Assembly (NCBI GenBank): GCA_964007475.1
Contig: OZ023274.1
Span: 76,023,303 to 76,087,302 of the forward strand
From: Hybos culiciformis
Taxonomy: Eukaryota > Arthropoda > Insecta > Diptera > Hybotidae
Direction: 5' to 3'
Length of the DNA: 64,000 nucleotides
Shown here: piece by piece, positions 1-15,700 of the stretch
How the letters are laid out: every line of letters starts with the position of its first letter
Position numbering within the stretch: position 1 is the stretch's first letter
Notes under the pieces: model-generated
Databases searched by the model: none
What the model was told of the DNA's origin: nothing
Seen by the model: only the letters and a program-made list of their open reading frames with translations
Made by a program: the position numbers and the translations under genes

Positions 1-2332
1 TTTTCTGCTTCTAGAAATTAAAATGTTAAATGCGAAATCAGAAAAAAAGGCGGCATTTTATCGTTTTAAAGAAATAAAAAGACATTAAATAGATTAGATA
101 GACGATGAATTTTTTAACTCTTTTTAGTTTTTTTTTTTTTTTTCTTTTTTTTTTTTCAAATAAATGACAAGCCAGAAAATTTATATTTTCTGCTGCTAAT
201 GATAATTCATATAATGATTAGGACTTTTTTTTTTAAGGAGTGTAGGCTAAAAAATAAAAAATATTTATAATTTTGTTTTTTTTATATATACATACAATTT
301 TAATGTTGGATTTAATCATTATGTTGTTAAAATATTTTAATCCGCAGCATGGTGTATTTTAATATATACAATATATATATTATATATGTATTCCTACATA
401 TCTGATTTTTTTTTGCTTAAATCATATATATACATAAGATTTTTATTTAGTTTTCCTATAATTTATTTGTAAAATATAACGAATAACTTTCAAATTATAG
501 ACATTGAGGTTAAAAAGATCTTTTCATTAATTTTAACAATATTATTAGCAATAAATTAAAATAAATATATATTATAAATAAATATAAGTGATATGAACAA
601 TGAACATATGAATATATTTAAAATATAATATAGGGATTATAAGTTATGTATATACAAACCATAATTGTTATCATATATCTTTAGAAAGGTTTTTTTATAA
701 GGTTCACACTGTATTAAAGTTTCGTACTGTTTAATTTCATTTTGCTATCTTTATAAAGCATTCACTCTATGATATACTTTAGTAGGAAAGGCTCTATTTT
801 ATTAAAGTTAAAAACAAATTTTTTCTTCTCATTTTGTGGCACAACTTTTTTTTAATAATAAAAAATTGTTAACTGCAATAGATTGAGCCTAATGATATTT
901 TGTTTGAAGAAGTCGATTTTGGAAACTTCAGCATAAAATTTTATAAGATGCAGAATATTACAGGTCAGGGTCAGATATAATATTTTGGTCACCCGCTGCA
1001 TCGTAGCACAAAATGTTATTTTTGTTATCCTACTTTTTTGTTAATCGGTTGTTAATTAATTTCCTAATATTACTATGTGAAACAAATGCGTTGATTATTT
1101 GCTTCCTTGTGCTAAAAGTTTTGAAATTAACGCACCATTTAAAAATTATTCATTAACTTTCATCGTTTTGTTTGAACTAAATCATTCCTGGGCGTTTCGA
1201 AACAAACTTTAACGAACTCAAATCACGTACAATACAAAAAATTCTTTTTTTTTTTAATTCTTTTAGAAGGCAGAATACTTGAATATCTCCAAGACTACGC
1301 TTGTGACGTCGCAATTTAAATATGCTAATCATTAAAACATATTCAAACTAAATTAACAGGTATCTATTTTGCATAAATAACTAACGGTTTAAAAATTTAA
1401 AATTGTATGTCAAGAGTTAAGATAATCAACTAAAATATATCCATTGTGCATTCTAAAGAATGAATCATCATTTAATTTAGTTTTTGAAGTCTTAATTTGT
1501 GATGAATAATTTTATCTAAATGTCCAAATATATTTTTTTAATTATTTTATTGAGGGTTGTCATAATAAATAATTATATTTAGGTATATGAAAAGTGAAAC
1601 TACTGTGACTTAAAAAAAACACATAGTTATACTATTGTATACTATCCCAGTCCTCGCAAATTTTATTTCAAATCAATTCATTATTGTTTTTATAAATATT
1701 TTATTATGTGCTGTAAATCTTACTTACACTTAAAAAAAAAATAATGGTAATTATTTATTTTAACAAAAAAAAAAAAGGAAAAAATAATAATATTATATTC
1801 TGTCAATAAATATTTCAATTTAGAGAGCAATAAAACTATTAACTTTTTAGCAAGAAAAAAAGAGACATTATAAATCAAGCAAATAAATTTTAACATTTTA
1901 AGTTAATTTGAATTTATTTTTATATTTCAAAAACAGGGGCAAAAAATTTTCAAGGATTTTTTATCATACTTTTTTCTAATTGCTTTTTATATATAACTAA
2001 GGTCATTTATTTTAAAAAAATTTAAAATTTTTTGTATTTTTATTATTACTTAAGGCGCGTGTGTCATTTTAAATTAACCATGCAATTATTAACTTATAAC
2101 AGCTATTCATTATAATTTTTCTTAGCTACACATAGTTATTAGAAATTGAAGAATGAATATTTCCAAATTAAGGCAAGTTTTGAACAATATTTTTTGTTTA
2201 CAATTAACAATAGATAGTATACACTACAGAAAGAACATTATAATTATATTTAAATTTTACAGAAAAATTATTTATCATCTCTGTTATATTACGACCTGTA
2301 GCTAAATTTGATGGCAAATCACAGTAATACCT
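1..2332. other. Gene-less AT-rich upstream DNA
   Basis: No coding exon or RNA gene seen. More complex patches at about 950-1,020 and 1,185-1,320 (with TGACGTCGCAA) could be regulatory but carry no decisive motif. Confidence 0.7.
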
Positions 2333-2737
2333 TGTTCGCATTATAATTTAAATTCCCTTTATATTCTAGAAAACAAATTGCCGTTCGCATTACAAAATTT
2401 GATGAGAACTGGAATTTGATGATGTAAAAATAAAATTGAGAAAGAGAAAAAGTTTTTGTTGTCGAAAATTTTGACTTTTTATCTCGCTTTTTATCAATTT
2501 TTTTGTTTTTTTTTTCATTTTGACTCGAATTTGACAAGAATATTGTTGCCAACTATAACAAAATTTCAAAAAATGAGTGAAAATAACTATAAATGTAGAA
2601 TTCTAACCCTGACAAACTAGAATATGAAAGTGGAATATACAAATTCCGGAATATTTTTTTATATGAAAAATCCAGTTCAAATTCCTGAAATATTCCGGAT
2701 AACAGCATATTCCACTAATATTCTCCTAATGCGAACA
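2333..2737. mobile_element. Candidate 405-bp inverted-repeat element
   Basis: TGTTCGCATTA at 2333-2343 is matched by its exact reverse complement at 2727-2737. A further direct GTTCGCATTA lies at about 2382. The right third holds a strong nested hairpin: GTGGAATAT (2630-2638) pairs with 2707-2715, and CCGGAATATTT (2646-2656) with 2688-2698. No clear target duplication is seen, so the ends are tentative. The 77-aa minus-strand ORF inside is low complexity and not a credible gene. Confidence 0.45.
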
Positions 2738-3696
2738 CCATATAACGTAATAATAATTTAATGTGCCATTTGCTGATGTTGCTGTTATGCTATTGCGAAT
2801 ATGTAGGACTTATTTGTGTATGAATTTAATGTTGGTTTATAGAGTTAATTTTAACAAAATTTTAATCTAATGAATCTTTGAAATAACTTATTTTATTATA
2901 CTGTTAATGCCAAAAAATTCAGATATATTAAATAGACAAGAAAGAAATTAAATAATCCGATAATTAATTTTTTTATTGGCTATTTGAAGCATTTGTACCA
3001 AAATAATAAGATAAGTTATTTTGAAGATAGTTTTGCTTAAATTTATTTTATAATTTAACAATATATAAAAATTTCAAACTTAATCATAACAATATGATTT
3101 TGATCAATAGATAATTGAAATATGTATATTTAATTATTAAAACTATGTATTTATTTATTTTTTAATTATATACAAAAATAAATTTTGGATAGATTTATTA
3201 AATTTGTTAGATTGTTTTTTAAATGTTAAAATATTTTTTTTTTTATTCTTGACAAATGTTACATGTCAAAAGCTGCATAAAATCAACACATTAGCAAAAT
3301 GCATTGATAAATGCTTTATGAAATGTTTGAAACGATATAATAATAAACATTGATGTAAATTTAAAAACTTACTTTAACATGCTGATTATTCCCAGAAAAA
3401 TAAGTAACAATTATAGGATATACACCTACATTTTGTTTTTGAAGATACAAGCGAAAGTGTACATAAATTTACTTGTTGATTAATTATAGTAGTATTCTAG
3501 AGTACAAAAAAATATCATTTCTGTCAAAGCTAAAAATTTGTTTTTTGGTCATAAAATTAAATTAAGTTCAAGATTTATTGAAGTTTTTTTTTAAGTAAAA
3601 CAAGTTTATAATTTTTTCCCCAGAATAACAAAAATTATTTAAATTTGCAGAAAAAATCTCCATCTGGCTGATCTGTACAATACAATACAATGGTTT

Positions 3697-3834
3697 AAAA
3701 TTCGATTTGTATGAACAAAAATTTAATAAAATGCCTTAAAATTCGGAACAAAAATTCAATAAAATGGTATATGAAAATTAATAAACAAAATGCCCTGAAA
3801 TTCGATATATATGAACAAAAATTCAATAAAATAT
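3697..3834 (+). repeat. Imperfect minisatellite, about three copies
   Basis: The phrase AAATTCGATATATATGAACA followed by AAAATTCAATAAAATG recurs three times with indels between copies. The 61-aa ORF here is produced by the repeat and is not a credible gene. Confidence 0.7.
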
Positions 3835-6800
3835 CAAAACGTATTTATGAACAATTTTACACATACGTAAGTTCTACAATTAAATATATGCTGTAGAATA
3901 AATTTTATGCAGATAACATTACGCAATCTACAGAACAAACAAACATTTAATTGAATTAAACACTTAATTATAAAAAAATTTATAAACGAAATTTTCTGGT
4001 TTAATAGTATAATGTATATATATAGAGATTATTTTTGTAATTCATCTTGGAACTTATTGAGGAGGCCAATTAATTAAATGATGATATATGGGAGCAATAA
4101 AATTGTGAAATTTAAACATTCCTTGACAGCAGAAGTAAATTTTAAAATTTCAAAAAAATTTGTTCGATAATTATTGAGAATTTTGCTGAATTGAACTTCA
4201 GAAACAACACCTGCTTATATTTAAAATTTATATTTATTTCTCTTTTTCGCTAAAAATAAAATATACGAACTTTTTCTTTTTTTTTTCATAAAAATACATA
4301 TATAATGTTTGATTTTTGTGAAATGAATATTAATTTAAGTAAATAAATTTAATATTCCCTTGAAAATTTTATTTTATTATCCTTTTCTGAAATCTCTCCA
4401 TTTATACTATAACAAAAATTTGAACCGATGGAAAATACGAGAAAAAAAAAAACAGAAAAAAAAATTCGAATAGATTATTTTTGCCTAAAGGAATAATCAT
4501 TTCACATGCAAAAATTTGTGCCTGGTATCCTCTTATTTTCTTATTGAAACCTCTTATATTGTGAAGGCCATTTTGGGGATTTCAGTGAACATTATATCCT
4601 AAAATTTTCCACAGACTGTAATTTAGGTTTATGAATTTCATTGATCAGCTCAATTTTTTTAATGATATATGAAGTCATTGCGGATGGAATAATCTTATGA
4701 TTGTGATATACATGAAATCATTTTAAAAGTTGAAAAAAAAAATTTAAACCATAAATCGATTCGAACTACAATTTAAGTGCTGTGATCTGAAGAAAATGTT
4801 CAAAAAAGATGTTCAACAAATTCAAAGGCTATAAAGATCCTCTCGCGTGTGACCTTAGAAAAAGGAAACAAATAAGAATCAAATTTTTGGAAAATTAAAG
4901 ATTTTACGATTTTACAAAATTCAAAATAACGAAGTTTAAAATTTTCGTGTAGTCTTCGTTAAATCTGAATATTGCAGCGAAAATTTTTAACAACGATGCG
5001 ATGATCGACGCAATATGAGAATTGAGAAGTCGATAATTTATGTATTTATATTATTTTTGTACTTTTATTCCACCCTCGAATAAATTAATTAAACTTTTTT
5101 TCTTTTTTTTTAAATATTATTTAATGGCATTAATTTTAAATTGATATTAAATTTACATGCATAGAATCATTTTAATATAAAATTCAGTGTTAAACTGTTA
5201 AAATTGATAAGGCACGCTTTCAGTGGAAATTTGTCGGTGAATATATTTTGTGGTTTAATAATATAGACCCAGAACAAAAAAAATAAATAAATGTATATAC
5301 GAAAGAAGAATCTAAATAAACCAAAAACCAAAAATATTCGAATATGTATATACAAAAAGGGAATTTGCAAAATGATTTCATAAAAAAGATAATTTTTGTT
5401 TAAAATTTATTTATTTTTATATACATATATAAAAGTATGTATACATAATAAAAATACATAGTATAAGCGAACTAAAATATGTTTTTTTTTTTTTTAGTTA
5501 ACAGAAACAAAAAAAAAAAGAGCTTTATACCTGAATTAAGTAAATAGACAAAAAGTGTTGAAACTTGGGTGAATTTAAACACCATTCTGTTGTTTTTTTT
5601 TTTTGAAAGATAATAAATAATTGGTAAATAATTTTTACATAAATTTTCAAAACTGATTTAATTAGATATAATTTTCACTTTTAATATTCATTTGCCATAA
5701 GGGTCATTTAATTTGGTTTTTTTTTTTTTTACTTTTTTAATATTGATATTTGGTCGGTCAGGCTGATTTTTCTCCAATTTGTTTTAACAGATTTAAAAGA
5801 AGCTGTTGGTTTTAGCTCGGAACCGTTTTTATATAACATTTCAATTTTACTCATGAATTCGGGTAGGGCTTCCAGGATTAAAAAAACCTAGGAAAATTGA
5901 CACGCATAATTAAGTTTGGTTTTATATACGAAATTACTTACATATATGTGGATAGAAATTTGGAAGGACAGAAAGGAAGCTATTCGCAATGTATTCAAAA
6001 TTAGAAAACCATGTTCAGGAATAGGATTTTGGAATAATTTTTAGAATCGTTCCATTTTTGGAACATATTAATTGAAAGTAAAATAAATTAAATGAGTCAA
6101 GACTATTTACAATAAGTATATAATACGAGTAGCTATTTAATAACTTCTAGTAATAATGTTCTACGCGCCGTGCCGACTAAATCTAATTATTTTATAAATA
6201 AATTCACTTTTAAAATTTTTTAACTTTTCATCGCTATCCTGTGAAAAGCGATGAAAACTTATTTTAAATAAATTACCTCCTGAATTCATATAAAACGCAT
6301 ATAAATTTTCCATTTTTAAAGAGTGTAAGGAAAGTTTTTACTTCATTATAATTGTAATAAAACTTTAATAGTTATCTTTTACTTCTATTAAAAACAAAAA
6401 ATTAATATAAAAAAAAAGTATTTTTTTTTTCTAATTGAAAAGTGTTTTTTTCAACACTGCACCGGTCATGTAATAAAAATAACTTCTTTATGTTAATAAC
6501 TTATAATATATATATAGAAAATAGGTCTATGACTAGTCGTCGCAACTATATTATTCACTTTAAAATCATGCAATTATCATGAAAATTTATCTAACTTTAT
6601 TTTCTAAAATGGATTTAATATAATAAAATTCTATATATTTTTATTTTTATTTTTTTCAATTGGCGGAAATTCACTTTATTAAAGCTAATCTAAAACAACC
6701 GTCTGCTTTCCCTAATATCTAAAGTGTCTAATCTATTAATTCCAGGTATATGCACCTTTATTTTTTTTTCATATACATATAATCAAGCAGTAAAATGAAA

Positions 6801-7811
6801 ATTGAATGGAATTTCCTATTCTCATTAAATTCCTTACATTATGTTGTGTGTTAAAGAGAATTGCTTTGAAAAAAAAAAAAAAAATTTTTTTTTAATGAAA
6901 AACAAAAATTGTTCTGATATTAAAAATATACCCATTATATACTTGTTTGTAGCCAACCTAACTACCTAAATTTTACTTCTATCAAATTTTATAGGAATAT
7001 TTTATTTTAATTTCTAAGAAGCTTTAGGAAATAATTTTCATTGGAAAATCTACAAAAGAAAGAATTTTTTTTTGTTAATTGCACATACAATTTTTACTTT
7101 AGTATATATAGAAACTTTTTGATAGAAAAAAATAGGAAATATCTAATAAATTAATTAAATTGTAAGTGAAATTAATTTAAAGGTTTAAATTTAAAGCACA
7201 TAGTTTTTAGGATAATTTGAGTTTTTTTTTTTGTTATACAGAAGTTTAATAGTTCAAGCACAATTGTGTATTAGAAGCACTATAGAAGGGCAAGAATGCT
7301 TGGCGAACATTTACGGATCCGAGGTACTAGAAAGACATAAACCGAGGAAAATAATTATACGTTTGAAAATAGTTCAAAAACTGAAAATTATGTAAATTTT
7401 TATAAACCTTGACAAATGCAAACTTTCAGACTTAATCTCTTTTAATTTTGTAACCTGTAAACGTTTTTGGTCTTCACGAGATGAATTTGAAATTTTTTAA
7501 AAATTTGTGTACAATATTTTGCACTATTCGGTTATAAAAGAAAATTTCAGAAGCAAAAAAAATAATTATATTATTGCATTAAAAGAAACTATTTCCGAAA
7601 ATCGAAACCTCACAATTGATTGTAGAAAAAATATGTCTAACAACGTCTAAAATCACTTATAATAATTCTTTAACGATAATTAACTTATCCCGTATTTATA
7701 TATTTTTATTTTTAATCTTATATTATATGAATACACATAATTTACATATGTACGTATGTATTTACAATTTAATATAAAATATGTTGTAATAAACATTTCA
7801 GTATCAGTGCC

Positions 7812-7845
7812 AATATCTGTATAAAAATTAATTTATACAGATATT
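7812..7845. repeat. Perfect 14-bp-arm hairpin
   Basis: AATATCTGTATAAA (7812-7825) pairs perfectly with 7832-7845 across a 6-base loop. Too short for a typical miRNA precursor. Confidence 0.8.
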
Positions 7846-9724
7846 TTATTTTCGGTATATTCTGTTAAATATTTACATGCTTGTTGAAAAATGTAATATT
7901 TTGTCTGCGTAAAATCAAGAAATTTTATATTTTTAGCTATAATAAATAATATTTATTTGATTAAAACAAGCTTAATTTATTGACTCTAAGCTATGAAATA
8001 TTTATGGAAAAGTGAACTGTATATACTGTGATCTAAATTGAACTAACTTATAATGGGGTGTTCAACCTGAAAGAAAAAATTGTTTAGTTATTACATATAT
8101 GATGTTTTAAAAGTAGAAAGAAACAATTTTTTCAAGAGTGCGAAAAAGTATTGATGGTATATGAATATGATGAAGCGAAAATATGTGGACGAATCTTTAA
8201 TGAAAATATTGTAATGATGTAAATGGAGTTTCTAATAATATAGCTGAAGAGTTGAACAAGAGACTTAATAATATGGTTTTAAACAGGTCAAAATCATGGA
8301 TAACACTATTAAACTATTATTATAAGTTGAATTAAGAATTTAAGAGTAAATTATTGCTTTATCAATTAATTATTTATTAATTATTCCTTACAAAGACGTA
8401 ATATTCATAATTTGAATAAAAATAAACTCTCCCATTATTACCAACTAACTACCGTTCAGTTTGCTAACATAATTAAATGTTATTATTTTAAATCCTATAA
8501 AGTAAGTATATTAAAAATAAAAAAATAGCAATAAGACAGTATTATTTATTTTATTATTGCACAATCAAATAAAAATAAATATTATACTTTCGTAAATATT
8601 AAAAGTATTAAAAATAAAAAAATAAAATAAAAAATAAAATAGAAAACGTTATGCTTTTAATTTAATTTTAATTTATTTTCACTTCAGGGAATTATAATTT
8701 TTCCTTTTTTATGTATAACCTAGGTAATTCTGTTTTTATATAAAATACATAATTTTTTTTTTCTTTTCAATTAAAGATAACAACTTGGACATTGAATTTG
8801 AAAGGTTTAATATTGATTATGATTATTAAAGTCTGTACAATAATCTTCAGTGAAATTTTATTTGCTCGTAAATGAGGATGTCCAATGTCGCCTTTCGTCG
8901 ATATTTAACATTTACTGTTAAAATAAAACAAGTACACCAAAAGATTAGTCGTGTAATGATTGGTGCAATTCTATACGATTTTTATGTAATATAGAACGAT
9001 TTTATATTTTGACAAAGAAAAAATGAATTCTAAATTATGTAATATTTGTAGGACTTAACTAATTTGAAATTTTTGTATGACTTAAATTATCATGCAATAA
9101 ATTAAGCTGGTTGTTTGTCAATGAAAACGAAGTAATTTATTTCTAAAACCAGAATCATAACAACGTTATTATACTATATCGATTCTTGATGATTAATTTA
9201 ATATAAAAGTTTGGAACTAATCAATATTTAAAATATTATCTTTTCAAATATACACTTACCCATAGTTTACTATAGAAGAAAAACTATTTTTTATTTAATA
9301 TACAAGAGATAATATTGCGCCTCGCCTAATGAAAATTACTCTAAAATAAAATGCAATACGCTTGAGTTGATTCAAAATAAAATAATAAAAAAAGTATATA
9401 TTATATATAGAAACTTAATGAGTTCTGACATTTTCAAAGAAATTTATTTTTATTTTTTATTATTTTGATTTTTTTTTTTGTTTAACTCTTAATTAAACCT
9501 ACATGTTTTCTAATTAAATAATCAAAATAATTTAGTAAATCAAAACACGCAAAGAAGGGACATAAATACATAATTCTATGCTGGGAGTTCAATAAATGGA
9601 AGTTTTTTTTTATATATAAACGTAAAATATATACAACATCATATGTATATATTTTTTAAATAAATAAATCAGCCATTATTCTCTTTTTCTCTTCATTGAA
9701 TTCTTAATTCTCTTAATTTACTTG

Positions 9725-9762
9725 AAAAAAAAAAAAAAATAATAATAATAATAATAATAAAA
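9725..9762 (+). repeat. Poly-A followed by (AAT)7 microsatellite
   Basis: A run of about 15 A from 9725 passes directly into seven AAT units. Confidence 0.9.
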
Positions 9763-12700
9763 TATGGGGTGTGTTTACTCAGGCGTAAAAATTCAAAATA
9801 AAATAAAATTAAGTTTTTTCTTTCCTTTCGATATTATATATTTTGGATTTTCAAATTTTATGTATACGAGCATGCATTAGTGTTAATTATTTTATTTGTG
9901 TTTGTATCTGAAAAAAAAACAAAAAGATTAAAGTATCTACAAAAAAAAAACACATAAAAGGGATTCTTTTTTTTTTTCGTTATTAATTCTTGCGCATTGT
10001 ATTTAACACTTTTTCGGTTATTACGAATTTATTTTTGTTTTCCTCATTTATTATGTACTAATTTTTTTTTCGTTGTTCCTGGAACATACAAATGAAAAAT
10101 AAAGGGATTTCAAGGAAATTATAATGATAAAAGTTTTTTTTTTTTTTTTTAACCGAACAGAAAAGGGGAAAAATGTTAATAAATAATTAATGGCCGCTTT
10201 TATTTACCTCTTATTTAGAAAAAAAAAATAAAAACTAAATATCAAAAAATTCCTTTTGATTTTATTATACATATACCTGGAAGTTATCTAATCTAATTTT
10301 GTTGCATATCCAAGTTTTACAAACTTGAAATACTCGTTTCTTCAAAATCTAAAAAAAAATGCATAGCCACAAATTGCACAGCACTTCAAATAAATTACAA
10401 GGATGGTAATCAGAAGTTTTAAAGTAACATTGTTATTCAATATTGTCAGTTAAAATAATAGAAGATAATATTCAGAAATATACTTGAGCTGACTATAAAC
10501 AAGGACTTTTTTGTTCTAAATTACGAAAATTTTTAATTATTTGTAAAAATCAAAAGCTCTCACAATTTTATTTTTATCACATCGAATTTTTTTTCCTCCT
10601 GAAGTTCTAATCTTATTAGTATAGGAATTTCACTTCAAAAAAAGATCAAAAATCATAGAAAAACATAAGATTTCTTAGAAAATGAACTTTATAACAAAAT
10701 TTAAATCAGATTTGTTTCAAAATGACAATATGTTTTTTTGGTTGTTCTAAAAAAAAATACATTTTTTTTCTTTATCAATTTACCTTTTATAGATATTGTG
10801 TTGTTTTTATGTTTAAAAAAAAAAGGTTAAACTTTTATTGTATAAAAGGTATAAATATTTTAATTAAATTAAATTAAAGAAAAAAGATTTTTTGGTTTTT
10901 GATTGCATATTGCTTAGGGAAACATTAAAAAATGTTAAATAAATTAACAACAACGAGAACAAAAAATAAAAGGCAGATGTGAATTTCGATATTATGTTAA
11001 GGCATTTTTTTTTTGTTTTTTTTTGCCCCAATCGCTTCAATTTTTTTTTCGAACTTTATATTATGGGTGCAGTATATTATTCTATATGTACAACAAAGGT
11101 ACATTTATTCAGAAATCATTAGCATTTTTCGTGAATTGAGTTTTTATAAATGGTATATGAAATAATAATAAAAAATAATATTGATATACATATATTTAAT
11201 TTTTATTAAGATATTATATTAAAATTTGACCTTTTAATATATGAAAAAAAAAAAATTATAATTTCATAATCAAATTTTCGTATATATATGATTTTTTTAT
11301 GCGGAATTAATTTCATTTAGTTTGTTTAAATTTTAATTATTTTCTTCCTTTACGTTAAATTTGTTGAAAATTGTTAATATATTTCAAGAAAAAAAATTCA
11401 TTCTTTTTGGATGGAGAATAATTTGTTAATTTATTTAATTTCTTATATTTGGGAAAAGCAAAATACTTGAAAGAACTTCTGATTTTTACTGCAGAAGAAA
11501 TGTATGGAACGTTTGTAAAAGAAATGTTCGAATATATTCCCAACCCATACATTTTTACAAACAAAAAAATTATTATATTTGAGATAGGTATATATTTCTT
11601 CAAATTTTTTTTTTTTTTTAAAATTCTACATTATTATTGTAAATCGCTGACAGTGTATAATAAATATAACTATAAATACAAAATATTGAAATCCTATATT
11701 TTGTATTTGAATAACGTAAAGCTATTAAAACTTTAAGATTTAATTAACGCCGTTTTTTCACAATTTTCATTATTATTCAAAATGTATGCGTATTGGAAAG
11801 TAGATATGTTTACAAATTTTTTGTGCTTTTTTCGAACCTTGATAATGGAAAACATTTCATATTTGTAATAACAATTTATTTTTAGTTATTCAGTTATTCT
11901 GTTACACATGTATCCAGAAACGGATTTTTAGGCATAATATGCAATGTTTGGTGCGTTTAAGGCTGATTAACAGCTCAAGCTGATGAACATTTTAATAATA
12001 TTCATCTAATTTTATAATTATGAAATTTAAAAAATATTTTCTCAAAACATTGACAAATTATTTTATTTAAAATGATGAACAAAAAAATGAAGCTGTAAAT
12101 TAAGTAAATTATAAGAGGATTATAAACTTTTAATAATTTTTATAATTTTTATTCATAACGCTATATAGTCGTCGATAAATTTGTAATACAAATTTTCATT
12201 AATATTTATAATTTTTTTTCATCTTGTTAAAAATACATTAGGTCTTTATCTAAACTTCATTTACATTTTGCTATTATTATGTATCAACAATATATATACA
12301 TTATATCTAGTTATACCTACATAGTTTCTTTGACGCTACAAATATTTTTGAATATAAATTAAATTTGCTAATATCAGTTTTTTTAGCTTTCTTCTTCCTT
12401 AATTTAATCAAAATATTATTTAACATGTATGCATTAAGTTTATATTATTTTTTTATTCATATAAAGATTAAAAATTTAATAAATTTAATAAATTATTCTG
12501 AATATTTAAAAAAATATATATAGGTATATAAAAAAAAAAAATAACGAAAAAGTGCATAATTTACAGCACACATAGTAATTACATTAAAAAGAGCTGTTTG
12601 GGTGTGAATTTATGGATTTTATTTTTTTTTTTTTAATATTTATGTATACCATTATTTTTTAGTACATTAATTGAATAATTAAAAACCGATTATTTTATTA

Positions 12701-15700
12701 TATTGAATAAATCATTACTTTGTCTCTACTTTATGTAGTAGAAAATATAAAACTTTTAATTTATTTTTATGTAAGTCATTGTTCCATATGAAATTTATCG
12801 TAAGAGATTCAATAATATATACACCTCAAAAAATTTTAATTATTAATTAAAATTGTATTGAAATTAAATTTTATTGCAAATTTCCTCGGAAAAATTTTCG
12901 TTGGCCATTAAAAACATCAAACTCCTGAATATATTGATTTTAATTAAAGTGAGAAAGATAAATCATTTATAGAGATCATCTTTTGAAAAAAATATATAAA
13001 TGTGGGATGTTCCAGGAAATATAGATTTTCAAATAATTATTTAAGATTTAGTTAATGATCCAAATATCAATATGTGCACAATTTCAAATATTATTAAATA
13101 AAATAGTTTTTCTGTATTAGAAATATTTATGTAAATATAGCTTTTTTTGTTAACGTAATAACAAGGAAAATAGTTTACACATAATTTTCTTCAATAATAT
13201 ATGAAATGTATATGCTAATTAATATAATTTAAATATAATATCTATTTTACTATTTTACTATATTACTATAATTTTTACAATAATTATGTACAAGAATATT
13301 CTTAAGTATTAATTTCATTTTTTTTGTATTCATTCAATCATTTACATTTACATTATACCTAAAGGTTCAATCTATTGAAATTCAATACATTTTTTACTAA
13401 TGTTTTTTTTTTAAGAAAATATTTATTATTTTCTGCGGTAAGTGGAACTATAAAAGAAAGCTTTAAAAAATATATATTAAATGTTTATAAAATATTCTGA
13501 ATATGTGTATTTTTAATGTTAATGTTGATTATGGTTTTTTAATATGAATTTTATTCAAAAATAGATATTAAGTTTCACATATAGTTTATTATAATATAAA
13601 TATAAAAATAAAATATCTTAAAATTTATTATTTGTTAATATTATTAACATAATTTGAAATTTTATAGGGAAAAAAAAACTAAAACTTAAACCAAAAAAAA
13701 AAAAATAAATAAAAGTTGGTGAGCATGAAATCATAAAAATATATCAGAAATAAAGTTCAATTGATTTTTTAACAGACATGTCACCACGTCTATACCTTTT
13801 ATGGTCTTACTAGGTTACAATAAAATTGATTTTTCGCATATCAAAAAAGTTTGTTTGTTTTGTTTTTTTTTTTTGTTTTTATATCTTAATATGTGAAACG
13901 TAAATTTTTATATATTTTTATTATTTTTGTCTATATTTACTTTATATAGAGATATTTACGCTATAAATAATAACTATAAAAAGATTTTTTGTTTTATATT
14001 AATGTCAAAGCTAACAAAAACAAAAATCGAAACAAAAAAAAAATCAGTAAGAAAAAATATAATTTACGAGGTCGTCATACAAAACTAATAAATAATAAAA
14101 TTCAAATTAAGTAATAAAATAAACAAAAATGCAAAAATATTATAGAAAACACGGAATTTTTATACGAAATATTATAATAATTGAATATGAAAATCATTAT
14201 TATAAAATAACTTATAACATATATATATATACATATATTTATATTGAAATTGTGAAAATCTGCGTAAGCGAGTTCGCTCTATCCAGCGTTTCAATAGACG
14301 TACCTGCTCAAATCCAAGAAATAATTATATTTATAATGAAAGGGAAATTTTCATATTTTCCATATAATGACAGCTTAAGCTTAAACTTGAATATTATTAA
14401 TCTGATAACCGAACTTTAACAGATGTTAAAGTGTGTACTACTTCTTAGAGCTCTCTTCCCTAGGTAAATATAATAAAACACATTCTGTAAAATATACTGC
14501 AAAACTGCAAAAAAAAAAAAATAAAAATTATATGCTTGCTAAATTATTATTGCTGATTTATTTATTTATTTTTTATTTTTTTAATTTTATTTTCTAACTT
14601 CTATATAGATAATATATGTGTATGTACATGACAGTTACGTTGATGATATAAAAGAGATGAGATTGTACATTTGTACATGCACATCAAAACATGCAGCATT
14701 GCAGCATTTTATATACATTATTTTTTTATTAAAAAAAAAATAAAAAAAATAAATGTTATTTTGTGCAAACATTTTCAAACATTATTATATATTTTATTTA
14801 TTTTATTTTTATTTTTTTTACTCTAATCAAACAGAGGCAAATTCCAACAACAACTTAAGCAACAACAAAAACATGTCTGTTATTATTTTTATTCATTTTA
14901 TTTATTTTTTTTTTTGGTTTTATATTATTTTACAGCGGGACAACTTTATTTAATTGCGAATCGATGCGCACGGTTGATTTTTTTTTAAACATTTTTATTA
15001 TGATATTATTATGTTTTTTTTTTTATTTTTTAAGATAGAAAAATATCCATGCATGATTATTACTCTATTCTATTTTCTATGTATGAAAAAAATCTGCTTA
15101 GAAGATCAATAATTCATTTATATGCGATGATTAAAGGCGATAGGAGCATAGAGCAAAACTATAAGAGGCAAAAACAAAATCAAGATTATTGTATACATAA
15201 ATATATTTCGATAGTAATATTTAAAGTTTTTTCTTTATGAAAATGATTGATTTTATGGAGTGTTTGAAGTTGTTTTCGATATTTTTTTTTGTTTTTTTTT
15301 TTAACTAGTTTTAAAGTATTTTACTATTATAAACTTTATCAATGTTTTCAAATTCCAAAATTTAAGATTACTATATTAAATAAATTATTAAGAAACGCAA
15401 AATATACACATTAAAGTTTTTCACATTTTATATTGTTTAACAATTGAACTGTATATAACCTGTAACCAGATCTCTAATCAGACCGATTATTTAAAAACAT
15501 TTTCTTTTTATTTAAATTTTAATAAAGTATTGTTTAAAAAGTCTTATTAATGTTATAATAATTATGCAGCTCCAACCTGTTTGCTTTTGTAGTAAGAATA
15601 TATTGAAATTGGATATTGAAATTAATTGATTGTTTTACATATATGGTTATTGATGTTTAATAATTGAATAATATATTGAAGAGTACAAATACATAATATA

